From Actinomycetota bacterium (lineage in GTDB: Bacteria; Actinomycetota; Acidimicrobiia; Acidimicrobiales; Ilumatobacteraceae), in NCBI GenBank assembly GCA_016213625.1, contig JACQZZ010000090.1, forward strand, positions 1 to 57,246: a stretch of 57,246 nt of DNA. Direction: 5' to 3'. This document shows positions 8,221 to 15,961 of the stretch, in pieces. Positions within the stretch are counted from its first letter, which is position 1. Every line of letters begins with the position of its first letter. Below the pieces are notes generated by a model, which ran no database searches, was not told the DNA's origin, and was given only the letters and a program-made list of their open reading frames with translations. The translations under genes and the position numbers were made by a program.

Positions 8221-8948
8221 CTCGTTGCGCTCGAGGCGATCTCGAACTCCACGAGCACCGGCACGTGGTCGCTCAGCGCGGCCCATCGTTCGCCGCCCTC
8301 GGGCGTGTGCTGATCGGTCACCACGGCGTCCTCCGGCACCAGCACCATGTCGAGCCGTTGGTACGGCGCGATGGCCGGGTTCGAGCTGTCGCCGCCCGGG
8401 TCGCGCACCCCGGCCGGGTGGAACTCGCGAACGATCTCGATCAGGTCGTTCGGATGGGTGTTGAGGTCGCCCACGACCACTGCCACCGGAGGGCCTTCCT
8501 GCACCACGATGTCGGTGACGCGTCGGGCCTGGGCGATGCGTTCGTCGGTGTCGGTGGACGACAGGTGGGTGTCGTAGACCCGCACTGCCGCGTCGCCGCG
8601 TGTGACCGTGACCGCCAGCAGTACCCGGTGACGGAACACCCACGTGCTCACGCCGGGCGAGATGGTGGTGTGCACCACGTGGCTCAACGGGTGCGGCGAC
8701 AACACCGCGACGCCCTCGCTGCGCCACCACACCAAGGGGGTGAACGGGTGGTGCTTGCGCGTCCACTGCCGCTTCCAGCCGAGACGCTTCGCCAGCTTGC
8801 GTGCCTGCCGCCGCTGCACCTCCTGCAGCGCCACCACGTGAGGGGCGTATCCCTCGATGACCTCGGCCACGAGTTCGATGTTCGGGTGAGCCGAGCCGCG
8901 GAGATTCCACGTGAGCACACGCCAACGGGACGACGGGGCAGCGGTCAT
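8217..8948 (-). CDS. Endonuclease/exonuclease/phosphatase (EEP) family hydrolase
   Basis: The 243-residue protein has the EEP fold motifs in order: WRVLTWNLRG (Asn ligand), VVALQEVQRRQ (metal-binding Glu), VRVYDTHLSST (His), VVVGDLNTHPND (GDxN, metal Asp/Asn) and WAALSDHVPVLVEFE (catalytic SDH). Members cleave phosphodiesters or phosphomonoesters in nucleic acids, lipids or inositol phosphates; the substrate is not readable here. No signal peptide is evident. A GTP-like start at 8972 is possible, but the ATG at 8948 leaves more room for the divergent SDR promoter. It converges on the glutamine synthetase-like gene with overlapping stops. Confidence 0.82.
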   Translation of the reverse strand: MTAAPSSRWRVLTWNLRGSAHPNIELVAEVIEGYAPHVVALQEVQRRQARKLAKRLGWKRQWTRKHHPFTPLVWWRSEGVAVLSPHPLSHVVHTTISPGVSTWVFRHRVLLAVTVTRGDAAVRVYDTHLSSTDTDERIAQARRVTDIVVQEGPPVAVVVGDLNTHPNDLIEIVREFHPAGVRDPGGDSSNPAIAPYQRLDMVLVPEDAVVTDQHTPEGGERWAALSDHVPVLVEFEIASSATS

Positions 8949-8972
8949 TGAGGCCCAGTCTTGCGCGTCCAC

Positions 8973-8978
8973 TACCGT
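8973..8978 (+). promoter_or_regulatory. TACCGT -10 element before the SDR at 8987
   Basis: TACCGT ends 8 nt before the ATG, in the 38-bp gap to the divergent EEP gene. No Shine-Dalgarno is visible. Confidence 0.35.
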
Positions 8979-8986
8979 GTGCCGTC

Positions 8987-9772
8987 ATGAGTCGTCTGTC
9001 GGGCAAGGTCGCCCTCATCACTGGTGCATCGTCGGGTCTCGGTCGAGTGGGCGCAGAGCGCTTCGCCGCAGAAGGAGCGAAGGTGGTGATCGCCGACATC
9101 ACCGATGGTGACGACGCGATCGATGCCATCAACGCCGCCGGCGGCGAGGCGGCGTTCGTGCGCTGCGATGTCACCGACGAGGCCTCGGTGAAGAATGCCG
9201 TCGACTTCGCGGTCGAGACCTTCGGTGGGCTCCACGTGCTGTACAACAACGCCGGCGTCATGCTCGGCGACGACGACAACCCGGTCACCACCAGCGTCGA
9301 GACGTACCAGAAGACGATGGACATCAACGTCCTCGGCACGCTGCTGGGCTGCAAGTACGCCATCCCCGCGATGCAGGAGTCGGCCAACGAGAGCGGCACC
9401 GCTGGGTCCATCGTGAACGTGGCGTCGTTCGTCGCGCACATGGGTGCGGCCACGCCGCAGGTGGCCTACACCGCGTCGAAGGGTGCCGTGCTCGCCATGA
9501 CCCGCGAGATCGCCGTCATCTACGCCCGCCAGGGCATTCGCTGCAACGCGCTGTGCCCAGGGCCCATCATGACCCCGCTGCTGGCCAAGTTCCTCAGTGA
9601 CGATGCCAAGCGCAACCGTCGCCTGGTGCACATCCCGATGGGTCGCTTCGGCGAGCCCGTCGAGATCGCGAACGGGGCGCTGTTCCTCGCCAGCGACGAG
9701 AGCAGCTGGATGACCGGCCAGTCGCTCATCATCGACGGCGGCATCACCGCGGCATACGTCACCCCCGAGTGA
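8987..9772 (+). CDS. Short-chain dehydrogenase/reductase (SDR)
   Basis: The 261-residue classical SDR has a Rossmann motif TGASSGLG at residues 12-19, NNAGVM, the catalytic Ser region VNVASF, the active pair YTASK, and a C-terminal DGGITAAYVTPE. A D (VVIADITDGDD) at the end of beta-2 favours NAD over NADP. The stop overlaps the start of the downstream decarboxylase (TGATG), so the two are co-translated. An SDR coupled to a group II amino-acid decarboxylase suggests processing of an aromatic amine or its alcohol/aldehyde, but the substrate is inferred only. Confidence 0.88.
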   Translation: MSRLSGKVALITGASSGLGRVGAERFAAEGAKVVIADITDGDDAIDAINAAGGEAAFVRCDVTDEASVKNAVDFAVETFGGLHVLYNNAGVMLGDDDNPVTTSVETYQKTMDINVLGTLLGCKYAIPAMQESANESGTAGSIVNVASFVAHMGAATPQVAYTASKGAVLAMTREIAVIYARQGIRCNALCPGPIMTPLLAKFLSDDAKRNRRLVHIPMGRFGEPVEIANGALFLASDESSWMTGQSLIIDGGITAAYVTPE

Positions 9773-11115
9773 TGGCGGCGCGGCCGCTCCACGGGCGCAA
9801 CGCCTTTCCGCACGACCTCACCGGCGAGATCGCGGAGTGGATGAACGCTCGCATCGCGCAGGCGCCGTTGGGTCGCACGATGACGCCCGCCGACATGGCG
9901 CCGCTGTTGGAGGGCACGTTCACGGCCGACGGTCTCGGCGCGCATGCGGCCTGGGAGCGATTCGTCCAGCGCGTCGCACCGAACAACGTGGCGCTCGACA
10001 GCGAGCGGTTTCTCGCGTTCATTCCCGTGTCGCCCTCCGCCGCCGGCGTGTGGATGGAAGCCGCCGTGGGCGCGGCCACCTTCAGCGCCGAGTCGTGGCT
10101 GGAGGCATCCGGCGCGGTCGCGGCGGAGAACCAGACGCTGCGCTGGCTGGCCGACCTGATGGGTCTGCCCGCCTCGGCGGGCGGCTGCTTCATGAGCGGC
10201 GGTTCCATCGGCAACCTGTCGGCCCTCGCGGTGGCACGCGAGCAGTGCGCGCCCGAGCAGTGTGCGGTCGCAGTGAGCGACACCGCGCATGCGTCGGTGT
10301 TCAACTCGTTGCGCCTCCTGGGCCTGCACGACACGTTGGTGGTGGCGACGGGTCCCGATGGTCGATTCACCGGAGAGGCACTGGCCGCGGCGTTGAGCGA
10401 CCGTGCCGACGTGGGCATCGTCATCGGCGCCGGCGGCTCCACGAATGCGGGGGTGGTCGACGACCTGGCGGGGCTGGCCGACGTCGCCCACCGGATCGGT
10501 GCGTGGTTGCACGTCGATGCCGCGTACGGCGGTGCCGCACTGCTGCTACCCGAACGGCGACACCTGTTCGATGGCATCGAACGCGCCGACTCGGTGATCG
10601 TCGACCCGCACAAGTGGTTGTTCGCGCCGGAGGGATCGTGTGCGCTGCTCTACCGCGAACCGGCGCTCGCTGCCGCCGTGCACACACAGCACGGTCCCTA
10701 CGTCGACATCCTCCACGACGGCGAACCGCTCTGGAACCCCAGCGACTACGGCTATCAGCTCACTCGCCGCGCCACCGGATTGCCGCTGTGGTTCGCGTTG
10801 GCGGTGCACGGCACGGTGGCCCACGAGGTGGCCGTGCGGGTGGGGGTGGAGCTGGCCGAGCTCGCCGCCGGCACGCTCGACGCCGTGCCGGGCGTGTCGG
10901 TGGTGATGCCACCCATGCTGGGCGTGGTGCTGTTCCGCCGCGAGGGGTGGGGCCGCGTGGAGTGGCGCGCGTGGGCGGAACGCCTGCTCGCCGACGGCGT
11001 GGCCTTCGTGGCCCCGAGCACCTGGAAGGGCGAGCCCGTGGGTCGGCTGGTGTTCATGCACCCGCGCACGCCACCCTCGGTGATCGACGAGATCGCCGCC
11101 TCGCTGCGAGGGTGA
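9772..11115 (+). CDS. Pyridoxal-phosphate-dependent group II decarboxylase
   Basis: The 447-residue enzyme belongs to the aromatic-L-amino-acid/glutamate decarboxylase fold. PLP Lys is K281 in VDPHKWLFAPEG. Upstream are the cofactor-ring His (DTAHASVFNSLRLLG) and the Asp/Ala motif HVDAAYGGAAL. The N-terminus (FLAFIPVSPSAAGVWMEAAVG) is typical of the decarboxylase group that acts on aromatic or branched amino acids. It would release CO2 and an amine. The ATG at 9772 overlaps the SDR stop; the GTG one codon earlier is not needed. It converges with the VOC gene, with only 3 bp between stops. Confidence 0.85.
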   Translation: MAARPLHGRNAFPHDLTGEIAEWMNARIAQAPLGRTMTPADMAPLLEGTFTADGLGAHAAWERFVQRVAPNNVALDSERFLAFIPVSPSAAGVWMEAAVGAATFSAESWLEASGAVAAENQTLRWLADLMGLPASAGGCFMSGGSIGNLSALAVAREQCAPEQCAVAVSDTAHASVFNSLRLLGLHDTLVVATGPDGRFTGEALAAALSDRADVGIVIGAGGSTNAGVVDDLAGLADVAHRIGAWLHVDAAYGGAALLLPERRHLFDGIERADSVIVDPHKWLFAPEGSCALLYREPALAAAVHTQHGPYVDILHDGEPLWNPSDYGYQLTRRATGLPLWFALAVHGTVAHEVAVRVGVELAELAAGTLDAVPGVSVVMPPMLGVVLFRREGWGRVEWRAWAERLLADGVAFVAPSTWKGEPVGRLVFMHPRTPPSVIDEIAASLRG

Positions 11116-11118
11116 CCG

Positions 11119-11742
11119 CTACAGCGTGACGGGTCCGCGGGGCGTGTGCACCGCGGCCGACAACGACGCTGGTCCCTCGGCCACCTCGATGATCGACGAC
11201 GCCCCGATCTCGGCGAGCACCGCGTTCACCATGTCGGCCTCGGGATGGGTGAGGTGCAGCGAGGCCAGGGTGGCCTCGTGGGGGAGGTCGAGGGCGGGAT
11301 GCGGCGAGTCGAGCCAATCGATCAGGAACGGCACGACGCCCAGGTGCGGCGGGCCCAACAACGGGAACGTGAGTTGCCACTGCAGCAGCACTCCGTCAGG
11401 TCGCGCTCGCGACATCTCCATCGCGCCGCCGAGGTCCATGCCCAACGCGGCGATCGCGTTCAGCACGTCCGGTAGCGCACGTCGGGGGCGGGCGCACCAG
11501 GCCACGAGCGACGCTGTGGGGAGGTCGTCGACCCCGAAGGGTCGCGGGAGCGCCGGGTCGGGCTGTGTCGGATCAGGACCCACCACCTCGAGGTAGGTCG
11601 CGCCGCCGAGGCCGGTGAGTTCGTTGCGTGTCCCGCGTCCCACGTGTGAGCCACCGGGGGCGAGTTCGATGCCCCACGACGCTCGGATCTCGGCCGCAGT
11701 GGCCGGAACGTCGGGGGTGGCGAGCACGAGATGATCGATCAT
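11119..11742 (-). CDS. VOC/glyoxalase-like domain protein
   Basis: The 207-residue protein starts with a glyoxalase-like strand (MIDHLVLATPDVPATAAEI) containing a candidate metal His, followed by GRGTRNELTGLGGATYLEVVGPDP with a candidate metal Glu. It then has a second, less regular half. This is the pattern of the Glyoxalase_3 group, often annotated VOC. Enzyme class and substrate are unknown. The ATG at 11742 was chosen because the motif begins there; the open frame upstream runs into the divergent dehydrogenase. A CAGACT hexamer ends 6 nt before it, mirrored by another CAGACT before the divergent gene. Confidence 0.7.
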   Translation of the reverse strand: MIDHLVLATPDVPATAAEIRASWGIELAPGGSHVGRGTRNELTGLGGATYLEVVGPDPTQPDPALPRPFGVDDLPTASLVAWCARPRRALPDVLNAIAALGMDLGGAMEMSRARPDGVLLQWQLTFPLLGPPHLGVVPFLIDWLDSPHPALDLPHEATLASLHLTHPEADMVNAVLAEIGASSIIEVAEGPASLSAAVHTPRGPVTL

Positions 11743-11791
11743 CCGATCAGTCTGGTGCGTTCGTGCCTTCGTGACCGGCCAGACTGTGTGG

Positions 11792-12664
11792 ATGAGCTCC
11801 GTCGCGTTCCTCGGTCTTGGTGTGATGGGTGCGCCGATGGCGCGCCACCTCGCTGCTGCCGGGCACAAGGTCACCGTCTACAACCGCACCCCTGAGAAGG
11901 CGCTGGCCTGGGTGGCGCTGTACGGCAACCTCGCCGCACCCACCCCGCGAGAAGCGGCGGAGGGTGCCGAGTTCGTCTTCATGTGCGTCGGCAACGACGA
12001 CGACGTGCGCGATGTCGTGTACGGCCCCGACGGCGCCCTGGCCGGTGCCGAGGCGGGTGCCGTCCTGGTGGACCACACGACCGCATCGGCCAAGGTGGCG
12101 GCGGAACTGGCAGAGGCATGCGCCGAGTTCGGTGTGGGATTCGTCGATGCGCCGGTGTCGGGCGGGCAGGCCGGCGCCGAGAACGGCCAGCTCACCATCA
12201 TGTGCGGCGCCGACGACGAAGCGTTCTACCGCCTCGCGCAGCCGGTGATGGCGTCCTATGCGAAGGCCACGGCGCTGATGGGCAAGGCCGGCGCCGGGCA
12301 GCTCACCAAGATGGTCAACCAGATCCTCATCGCCGGCATCGTGCAGGGATTGGCCGAAGGGTTGAACTTCGCCGTGCGCGCTGGGCTCGACCCCGAACAG
12401 GTCACCGAGGTCATCAAGTACGGCGCCGCGCAGAGCTGGCAGCTCGAGAACCGTGGTCAGACCATGGTGAAGGGCGAGTTCGACTTCGGGTTCGCGGTCG
12501 AGTGGATGCGCAAGGATCTCGGCATCGTGCTCGACGAAGCCGATCGCAACGGCGCACGTCTGCCGGTCACCGCGCTCATCGACCAGTTCTACGCGCAGGT
12601 CATCGCTCGCGGCGGCCGTCGCTGGGACACGAGCAGCCTCATCCATCTGCTCGCCAACGACTGA
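11792..12664 (+). CDS. NAD(P)-dependent 3-hydroxyisobutyrate dehydrogenase-like oxidoreductase
   Basis: The 290-residue beta-hydroxyacid dehydrogenase begins with the dinucleotide motif VAFLGLGVMGAPMARHL and an Asn-Arg pair (VTVYNRTPEKA) that favours NADPH. It has the substrate loop FVDAPVSGGQAGAENGQLTIM and the catalytic Lys segment GKAGAGQLTKMVNQI (GxxGxGxxxKxxxN). Family members reduce or oxidise 3-hydroxyisobutyrate, tartronate semialdehyde or short aldehydes. The ATG at 11792 gives a canonical N-terminus; a GTG at 11771 would add seven residues. The lipoprotein gene follows after 3 bp, so both may share a transcript. Confidence 0.85.
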   Translation: MSSVAFLGLGVMGAPMARHLAAAGHKVTVYNRTPEKALAWVALYGNLAAPTPREAAEGAEFVFMCVGNDDDVRDVVYGPDGALAGAEAGAVLVDHTTASAKVAAELAEACAEFGVGFVDAPVSGGQAGAENGQLTIMCGADDEAFYRLAQPVMASYAKATALMGKAGAGQLTKMVNQILIAGIVQGLAEGLNFAVRAGLDPEQVTEVIKYGAAQSWQLENRGQTMVKGEFDFGFAVEWMRKDLGIVLDEADRNGARLPVTALIDQFYAQVIARGGRRWDTSSLIHLLAND

Positions 12665-12667
12665 GTC

Positions 12668-13633
12668 ATGCGCAGGTTCGTCGTCACCGCCGTGGCCGTC
12701 GGCGCGGCCGCGCTCGTCGCGTGCAGCGACGGCGAATCGAGCGGCGCCACGTCGTCGTCGACCAGCGTCGCCGCCTCGTCCACCACCGCGGTGGTGGACG
12801 ACTCGGTCGTCACTCGCTACCTGGCGGCGCTCGACCAGGGCGATCTGACCGCGGCCAACGCGCTGCGGTGCGCCGAGGGTCGGGTGCCCGACGGTTCGTT
12901 GGCCCTGTTCGAGGCCGAGGTGGCCGCGGTGAAGGCGGCGGCGGGCGGGCGCATCGAGCCGCAGCAGGTGTCGATCGTCGAGCCCATCACGCTGGGCAGC
13001 CTGCTCGGGTCGCGGCCCGATTCGCAGGTGGCGTTCTCGCTCGCCACTCCCGACGGTCCCACGTCGCTGCTGGCAGTTGCCGTCATCACCCAGGACGGCG
13101 AGCCGCGGTTGTGCGGCGAGATGCAGGAGGGTTCACCCGGCGTCCAGTCGGCGGTCTCTGCCGCCACCATCACGCCGATGGCTGCCACCATCGCCGACCT
13201 GGCGACCGCGTTGCCCGCCGAGATCGTCACCGGGGCCGCACAGGTCGACGACGCCGAGGTGACCGACCTGTCGCAGGTGCCGGGCGCCATCGCCGGATGG
13301 ACCCGGGCCTGGTCGACCGCCGATGGCGGCCTGCGGGTCACCCTGTTCCGCACCGACTCCAGCGATGCAGCCGTGCGTTTGGGCAAGCAACTGCTCACCG
13401 GTCCGGGGCTCGATTCCGCGGAGCACCTCGCCGACCTGTCGAACGGGTTCCAGGGTGTCAGCGCCGTGTCCAGTCCTTGGACGTGGGCGCATCCTGCGTC
13501 GATCGGCTCGCGCGTCGACACTGCCGTCGGTGTCGCGGGCGACGTCGCAGTGGTGGTCGAGGTGGCGGGCGTCCGCGCCGGCCAGGGGCACGACACCATC
13601 ACCCAGGCAGCGACGAACCTGTCCTTCAGTTGA
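12668..13633 (+). CDS. Putative lipoprotein of unknown function
   Basis: I do not recognise the family. The 321-residue product has a lipoprotein signal: basic start (MRRF), hydrophobic core (VVTAVAVGAAAL) and lipobox VAC with Cys at about residue 19. A Ser/Thr-rich linker follows (SSTSVAASSTT). The mature domain is mixed alpha/beta with two Cys (RCAEG, RLCGE) that may form a disulfide. It would be anchored on the outer face of the membrane. It starts 3 bp after the dehydrogenase and ends 1 bp before the stop of the convergent P450. The N-terminal VTRYLAALDQGDLTAANALRC resembles small DUF4878-type extracellular domains, a weak likeness. Confidence 0.7.
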   Translation: MRRFVVTAVAVGAAALVACSDGESSGATSSSTSVAASSTTAVVDDSVVTRYLAALDQGDLTAANALRCAEGRVPDGSLALFEAEVAAVKAAAGGRIEPQQVSIVEPITLGSLLGSRPDSQVAFSLATPDGPTSLLAVAVITQDGEPRLCGEMQEGSPGVQSAVSAATITPMAATIADLATALPAEIVTGAAQVDDAEVTDLSQVPGAIAGWTRAWSTADGGLRVTLFRTDSSDAAVRLGKQLLTGPGLDSAEHLADLSNGFQGVSAVSSPWTWAHPASIGSRVDTAVGVAGDVAVVVEVAGVRAGQGHDTITQAATNLSFS

Positions 13634-13634
13634 T

Positions 13635-14870
13635 TCAGCGAGTGGACACTGGCAGGTGGTCCACGCCGCGAATGGTGAGCCGGTCGCGCCAGCCCGGCAG
13701 CCCGGCGAGATCCAGCTCGGGGAATCGGCGGATGAGTGACGTGAGCGCCACGCCGGCTTCGAGCTTCGCCAGCGAGGCACCGAGGCAGTAGTGCACACCT
13801 GCGGCGAACCCGAGGTGGCGGTTGGCATTCGGCCGGTCGAGCCACAGCTCGCCGGGACGCTCGAACACGGCAGGATCGTGCGAGGCGGCGCCGAGCACCG
13901 TCATCACCAGCGTGCCCTTCGGAACCAGCACCTCGCCGCCGTCGGCCGCGGCATAGCTGACATCGACGGTGGGGACGCGCACGGTCTGTTGCACCGGACC
14001 GTCGAAGCGCATCAGTTCGTCGATGGCGTTGGTGTCGAGCGACGGGTCGGCGGCCCACTGCCGTCGTTGGTCGGGGTGGCGCAGCAGCGCGAGCGCGCCG
14101 TTGCCGATGAGGTTCACGGTGGTCTCGTGGCCGGCCACGTACAGCAACACCACGAACGACAGCAGTTCGGCGGGGGAGAGGCGGTCGCCCGCCTCTTCGG
14201 CCTGGATGAGCGCCGACAGGAGGTCGTCACCGAGGTGGCGACGACGGTGTTCGATGACCTCGGTGAGATACCCGCCCATCTGCGCCGCCGCGGCGTCCGC
14301 CGCATCCAGCGCGGCGTCGTCGACCGTGGGTTCGAGTGATGCGGTGAGCGTCTGCGACCACGCGCGGACCTCGGCGGTGTGATCCGTGGGCATGTCGAGC
14401 AGATCGCTGATCACCTGGAACGGCACGGGGAAGGCCAGCTCTTCGACCAGCTCCATCGAACCGCGGTCGGCGGCCCTGTCGAGCACGTCGTCGACCAGCT
14501 GCTGGACGCGTGGCCGCAACCGTTCGATGGCCGACGGAGTGAAGGCCAACGTGACCAGACGGCGCAATCGCGTGTGGTCGGGAGGGTCGAGGTTGAGGAT
14601 GCTCTTCGCTGCGGTGCCGTCTTCGCGTCGCTGGCGCAGGCGGTCGCGGCGTGCCTTGCGCGGGTCGTCGTCGCGTTCGGTGACGTGGGCCTCGATGTCG
14701 CGGGCGAACTCGGCCCCGCGCAGCGTTCGGGCGACGTCGTCGTAGCGGGTGAGCACCGTGAACCCCAACGGTGACACGTGCACGGGATCCGTCTCGCGGA
14801 GGCGGTCGTAGAACGGATACGGGTAGGCGCGGAACTGGGCGTCGAACGGGTTGAAGAGGATCTCGCTCAT
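13635..14870 (-). CDS. Cytochrome P450 (first of four)
   Basis: The 411-residue bacterial class I P450 has all core motifs: I-helix oxygen-binding AGHETTVNL, K-helix ExxR in DELMRFDGPVQQTVR, and the heme loop FAAGVHYCLGASLAKLE with the Cys ligand. There is no membrane anchor, so it is soluble and needs a separate ferredoxin and reductase; neither is adjacent. The ATG at 14870 overlaps the stop of a 44-codon SDR-like fragment (ATGA), so translation is probably coupled to that small ORF. Substrate unknown; the relaxed N-terminus (PFDAQFRAYPYPFYDRLRE) is typical of actinobacterial CYP107-like proteins. Confidence 0.92.
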   Translation of the reverse strand: MSEILFNPFDAQFRAYPYPFYDRLRETDPVHVSPLGFTVLTRYDDVARTLRGAEFARDIEAHVTERDDDPRKARRDRLRQRREDGTAAKSILNLDPPDHTRLRRLVTLAFTPSAIERLRPRVQQLVDDVLDRAADRGSMELVEELAFPVPFQVISDLLDMPTDHTAEVRAWSQTLTASLEPTVDDAALDAADAAAAQMGGYLTEVIEHRRRHLGDDLLSALIQAEEAGDRLSPAELLSFVVLLYVAGHETTVNLIGNGALALLRHPDQRRQWAADPSLDTNAIDELMRFDGPVQQTVRVPTVDVSYAAADGGEVLVPKGTLVMTVLGAASHDPAVFERPGELWLDRPNANRHLGFAAGVHYCLGASLAKLEAGVALTSLIRRFPELDLAGLPGWRDRLTIRGVDHLPVSTR

Positions 14871-15001
14871 GAGAGATCGAACTCCGGCTGCTCGTGGCGG
14901 CCGACGATGTCGCCCTCCTCGCGATATCGCTGTGCGCAGGCCTTCCCGATGCCGCTGCTGCCACCCGTGACCAGTACGTGTTGCCCGTCGAGTTGTCCCA
15001 T
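14867..15001 (-). pseudogene. 44-codon N-terminal SDR fragment, stop overlapping the P450 start
   Basis: A short frame encodes the first strand and nucleotide loop of an SDR (GQHVLVTGGSSGIGKACAQ, residues 6-24). It then jumps after EEGDIV to an unrelated tail (GRHEQPEFDLS) and stops. Everything after the first Rossmann unit is missing, including Tyr-Lys, so it cannot be an active SDR. Its TGA overlaps the ATG of the P450 (ATGA), and a CAGCAT hexamer sits 6 nt before its own ATG, like the leaderless promoters seen elsewhere. It may be debris from a deletion that joined an SDR start to a P450, kept as the translation entry point. Confidence 0.6.
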
Positions 15002-15113
15002 GCGCCCATGCTGCCATTCGGCCCCGCCGCACCGGTCACCGGGACTTCCGGCACTGGTGCGGCCTCGGCCACGGTCGGACGATGGAAGTGCCGAAGGAGT
15101 ACTGGAGGCGAAC

Positions 15114-15656
15114 ATGAGACTCGTGCGATGGTGCGCGGCTGGTGCGGTACTGGGGTGCCTGCTGATGGTTCCGTCCCGCCCGGTGTCGGCGGAGCTCACC
15201 AACGACGACGGATGCACAGCGTCGGCGACCTGGGCGAGCAGCGGCATGGTGGTGGACGCCACCCAGACGGGGACGGTGATCATCCCGAGGGCCGACACGG
15301 TGCAGTGGACGGGCTCCGTGCCCGCCGCGCCTGGCGACTACCAGGGGTCCGTCACGATCCGTCTGCCGAAGCCGTTCGGTGAACTGGTCATCGACGAATG
15401 GTCGGGCACGAGTGTCACCACGTCGAACCAGGGCGTCGAGGAGTACGACCTGCCGGCGTTCGTTCCCGCCGGTGTGCCGATCACCCTCTACGGCCGTCAC
15501 GTCGATGCGAATGGCGTGTGCGCCGGTCGCGTGACGCTGCAGATCGACGGCAGTCCGATGTCGTCGCCCATCACCTGGGTCGCCCTCGGTGGGACCGCGT
15601 TGACGGGTGCCGCCGTGGTGGCGCTCGCCCGCCCGATGTTCAGGAGGGTCGTGTGA
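15114..15656 (+). CDS. Secreted/anchored protein of unknown function
   Basis: The 180-residue product is not recognised. It has an N-terminal signal peptide (RLVRWCAAGAVLGCLLMVP, probable cleavage after PVSA). A small beta-rich domain follows (DGCTASATWAS to CAGRVTLQIDG), with Cys at each end that could form a disulfide. A C-terminal hydrophobic segment (ITWVALGGTALTGAAVVAL) ends in Arg residues (MFRRVV). It is predicted to sit on the outer face with a single C-terminal anchor. The start has a GGAGG ribosome site (CTGGAGGCG). It overlaps the next gene (TGATG), so the two are probably made together. Confidence 0.65.
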   Translation: MRLVRWCAAGAVLGCLLMVPSRPVSAELTNDDGCTASATWASSGMVVDATQTGTVIIPRADTVQWTGSVPAAPGDYQGSVTIRLPKPFGELVIDEWSGTSVTTSNQGVEEYDLPAFVPAGVPITLYGRHVDANGVCAGRVTLQIDGSPMSSPITWVALGGTALTGAAVVALARPMFRRVV

Positions 15657-15916
15657 TGAAGGCCGGTCGAACCATCGGTACCGCCGTGGTGGGGTTCCTG
15701 TTCACGCTGTTCCTCGCCATCGACCTGGTGCTCTTCGGGGTGGTCGCGCTCGACAGTGCGGTCATCACCGTGCTGCTGGCGGTCGGCCTGGTGGGTGGCG
15801 GCGTGCTCGGCTGGCTGGCAGCCGGTCGGCACCCCATGCCGGTGACGCCTGCTCCCGCAGACGCCGTCGTGCCGCCGCCGCCTCCGGGTCCGCCGCCTCC
15901 GCCGCCCCCGATGTGA
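15656..15916 (+). CDS. Small membrane protein with proline-rich tail
   Basis: An 86-residue protein of unknown function. Two hydrophobic helices (about residues 8-31 and 35-56, with a GLVGGGVLGWLAAG turn) are followed by a cytoplasmic-style tail of about 15 prolines ending PPPPPM. The ATG overlaps the stop of the preceding anchored protein, and both carry membrane segments, so they may form a complex. Poly-proline tails often bind partner proteins, but no partner is visible. Confidence 0.65.
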   Translation: MKAGRTIGTAVVGFLFTLFLAIDLVLFGVVALDSAVITVLLAVGLVGGGVLGWLAAGRHPMPVTPAPADAVVPPPPPGPPPPPPPM

Positions 15917-15917
15917 G

Positions 15918-15961
15918 CCGGCCGCTGTGACCCGGCCGGTGTGACTCGGCCGGTGTGTGAC
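15918..15961. repeat. Three imperfect tandem copies of a 14-bp unit
   Basis: CCGGCCGCTGTGAC, CCGGCCGGTGTGAC and TCGGCCGGTGTGTGAC follow one another between two convergent genes. The unit is GC-rich and contains CGGCCG. It probably arose by slippage; a role in transcription termination is possible but not shown. Confidence 0.6.

Noticed and set aside
6835..9453. Long leftward open frame across the glutamine synthetase-like gene and into the SDR
   Set aside because: It is antisense to two clear enzymes and has no recognisable motif. The real leftward gene in the region (EEP protein, 8217-8948) is in another frame.
15860..15961. Possible CRISPR-like or satellite repeat
   Set aside because: The first part is a proline codon run in a real frame, and the second is three 14-bp tandem units without spacers.
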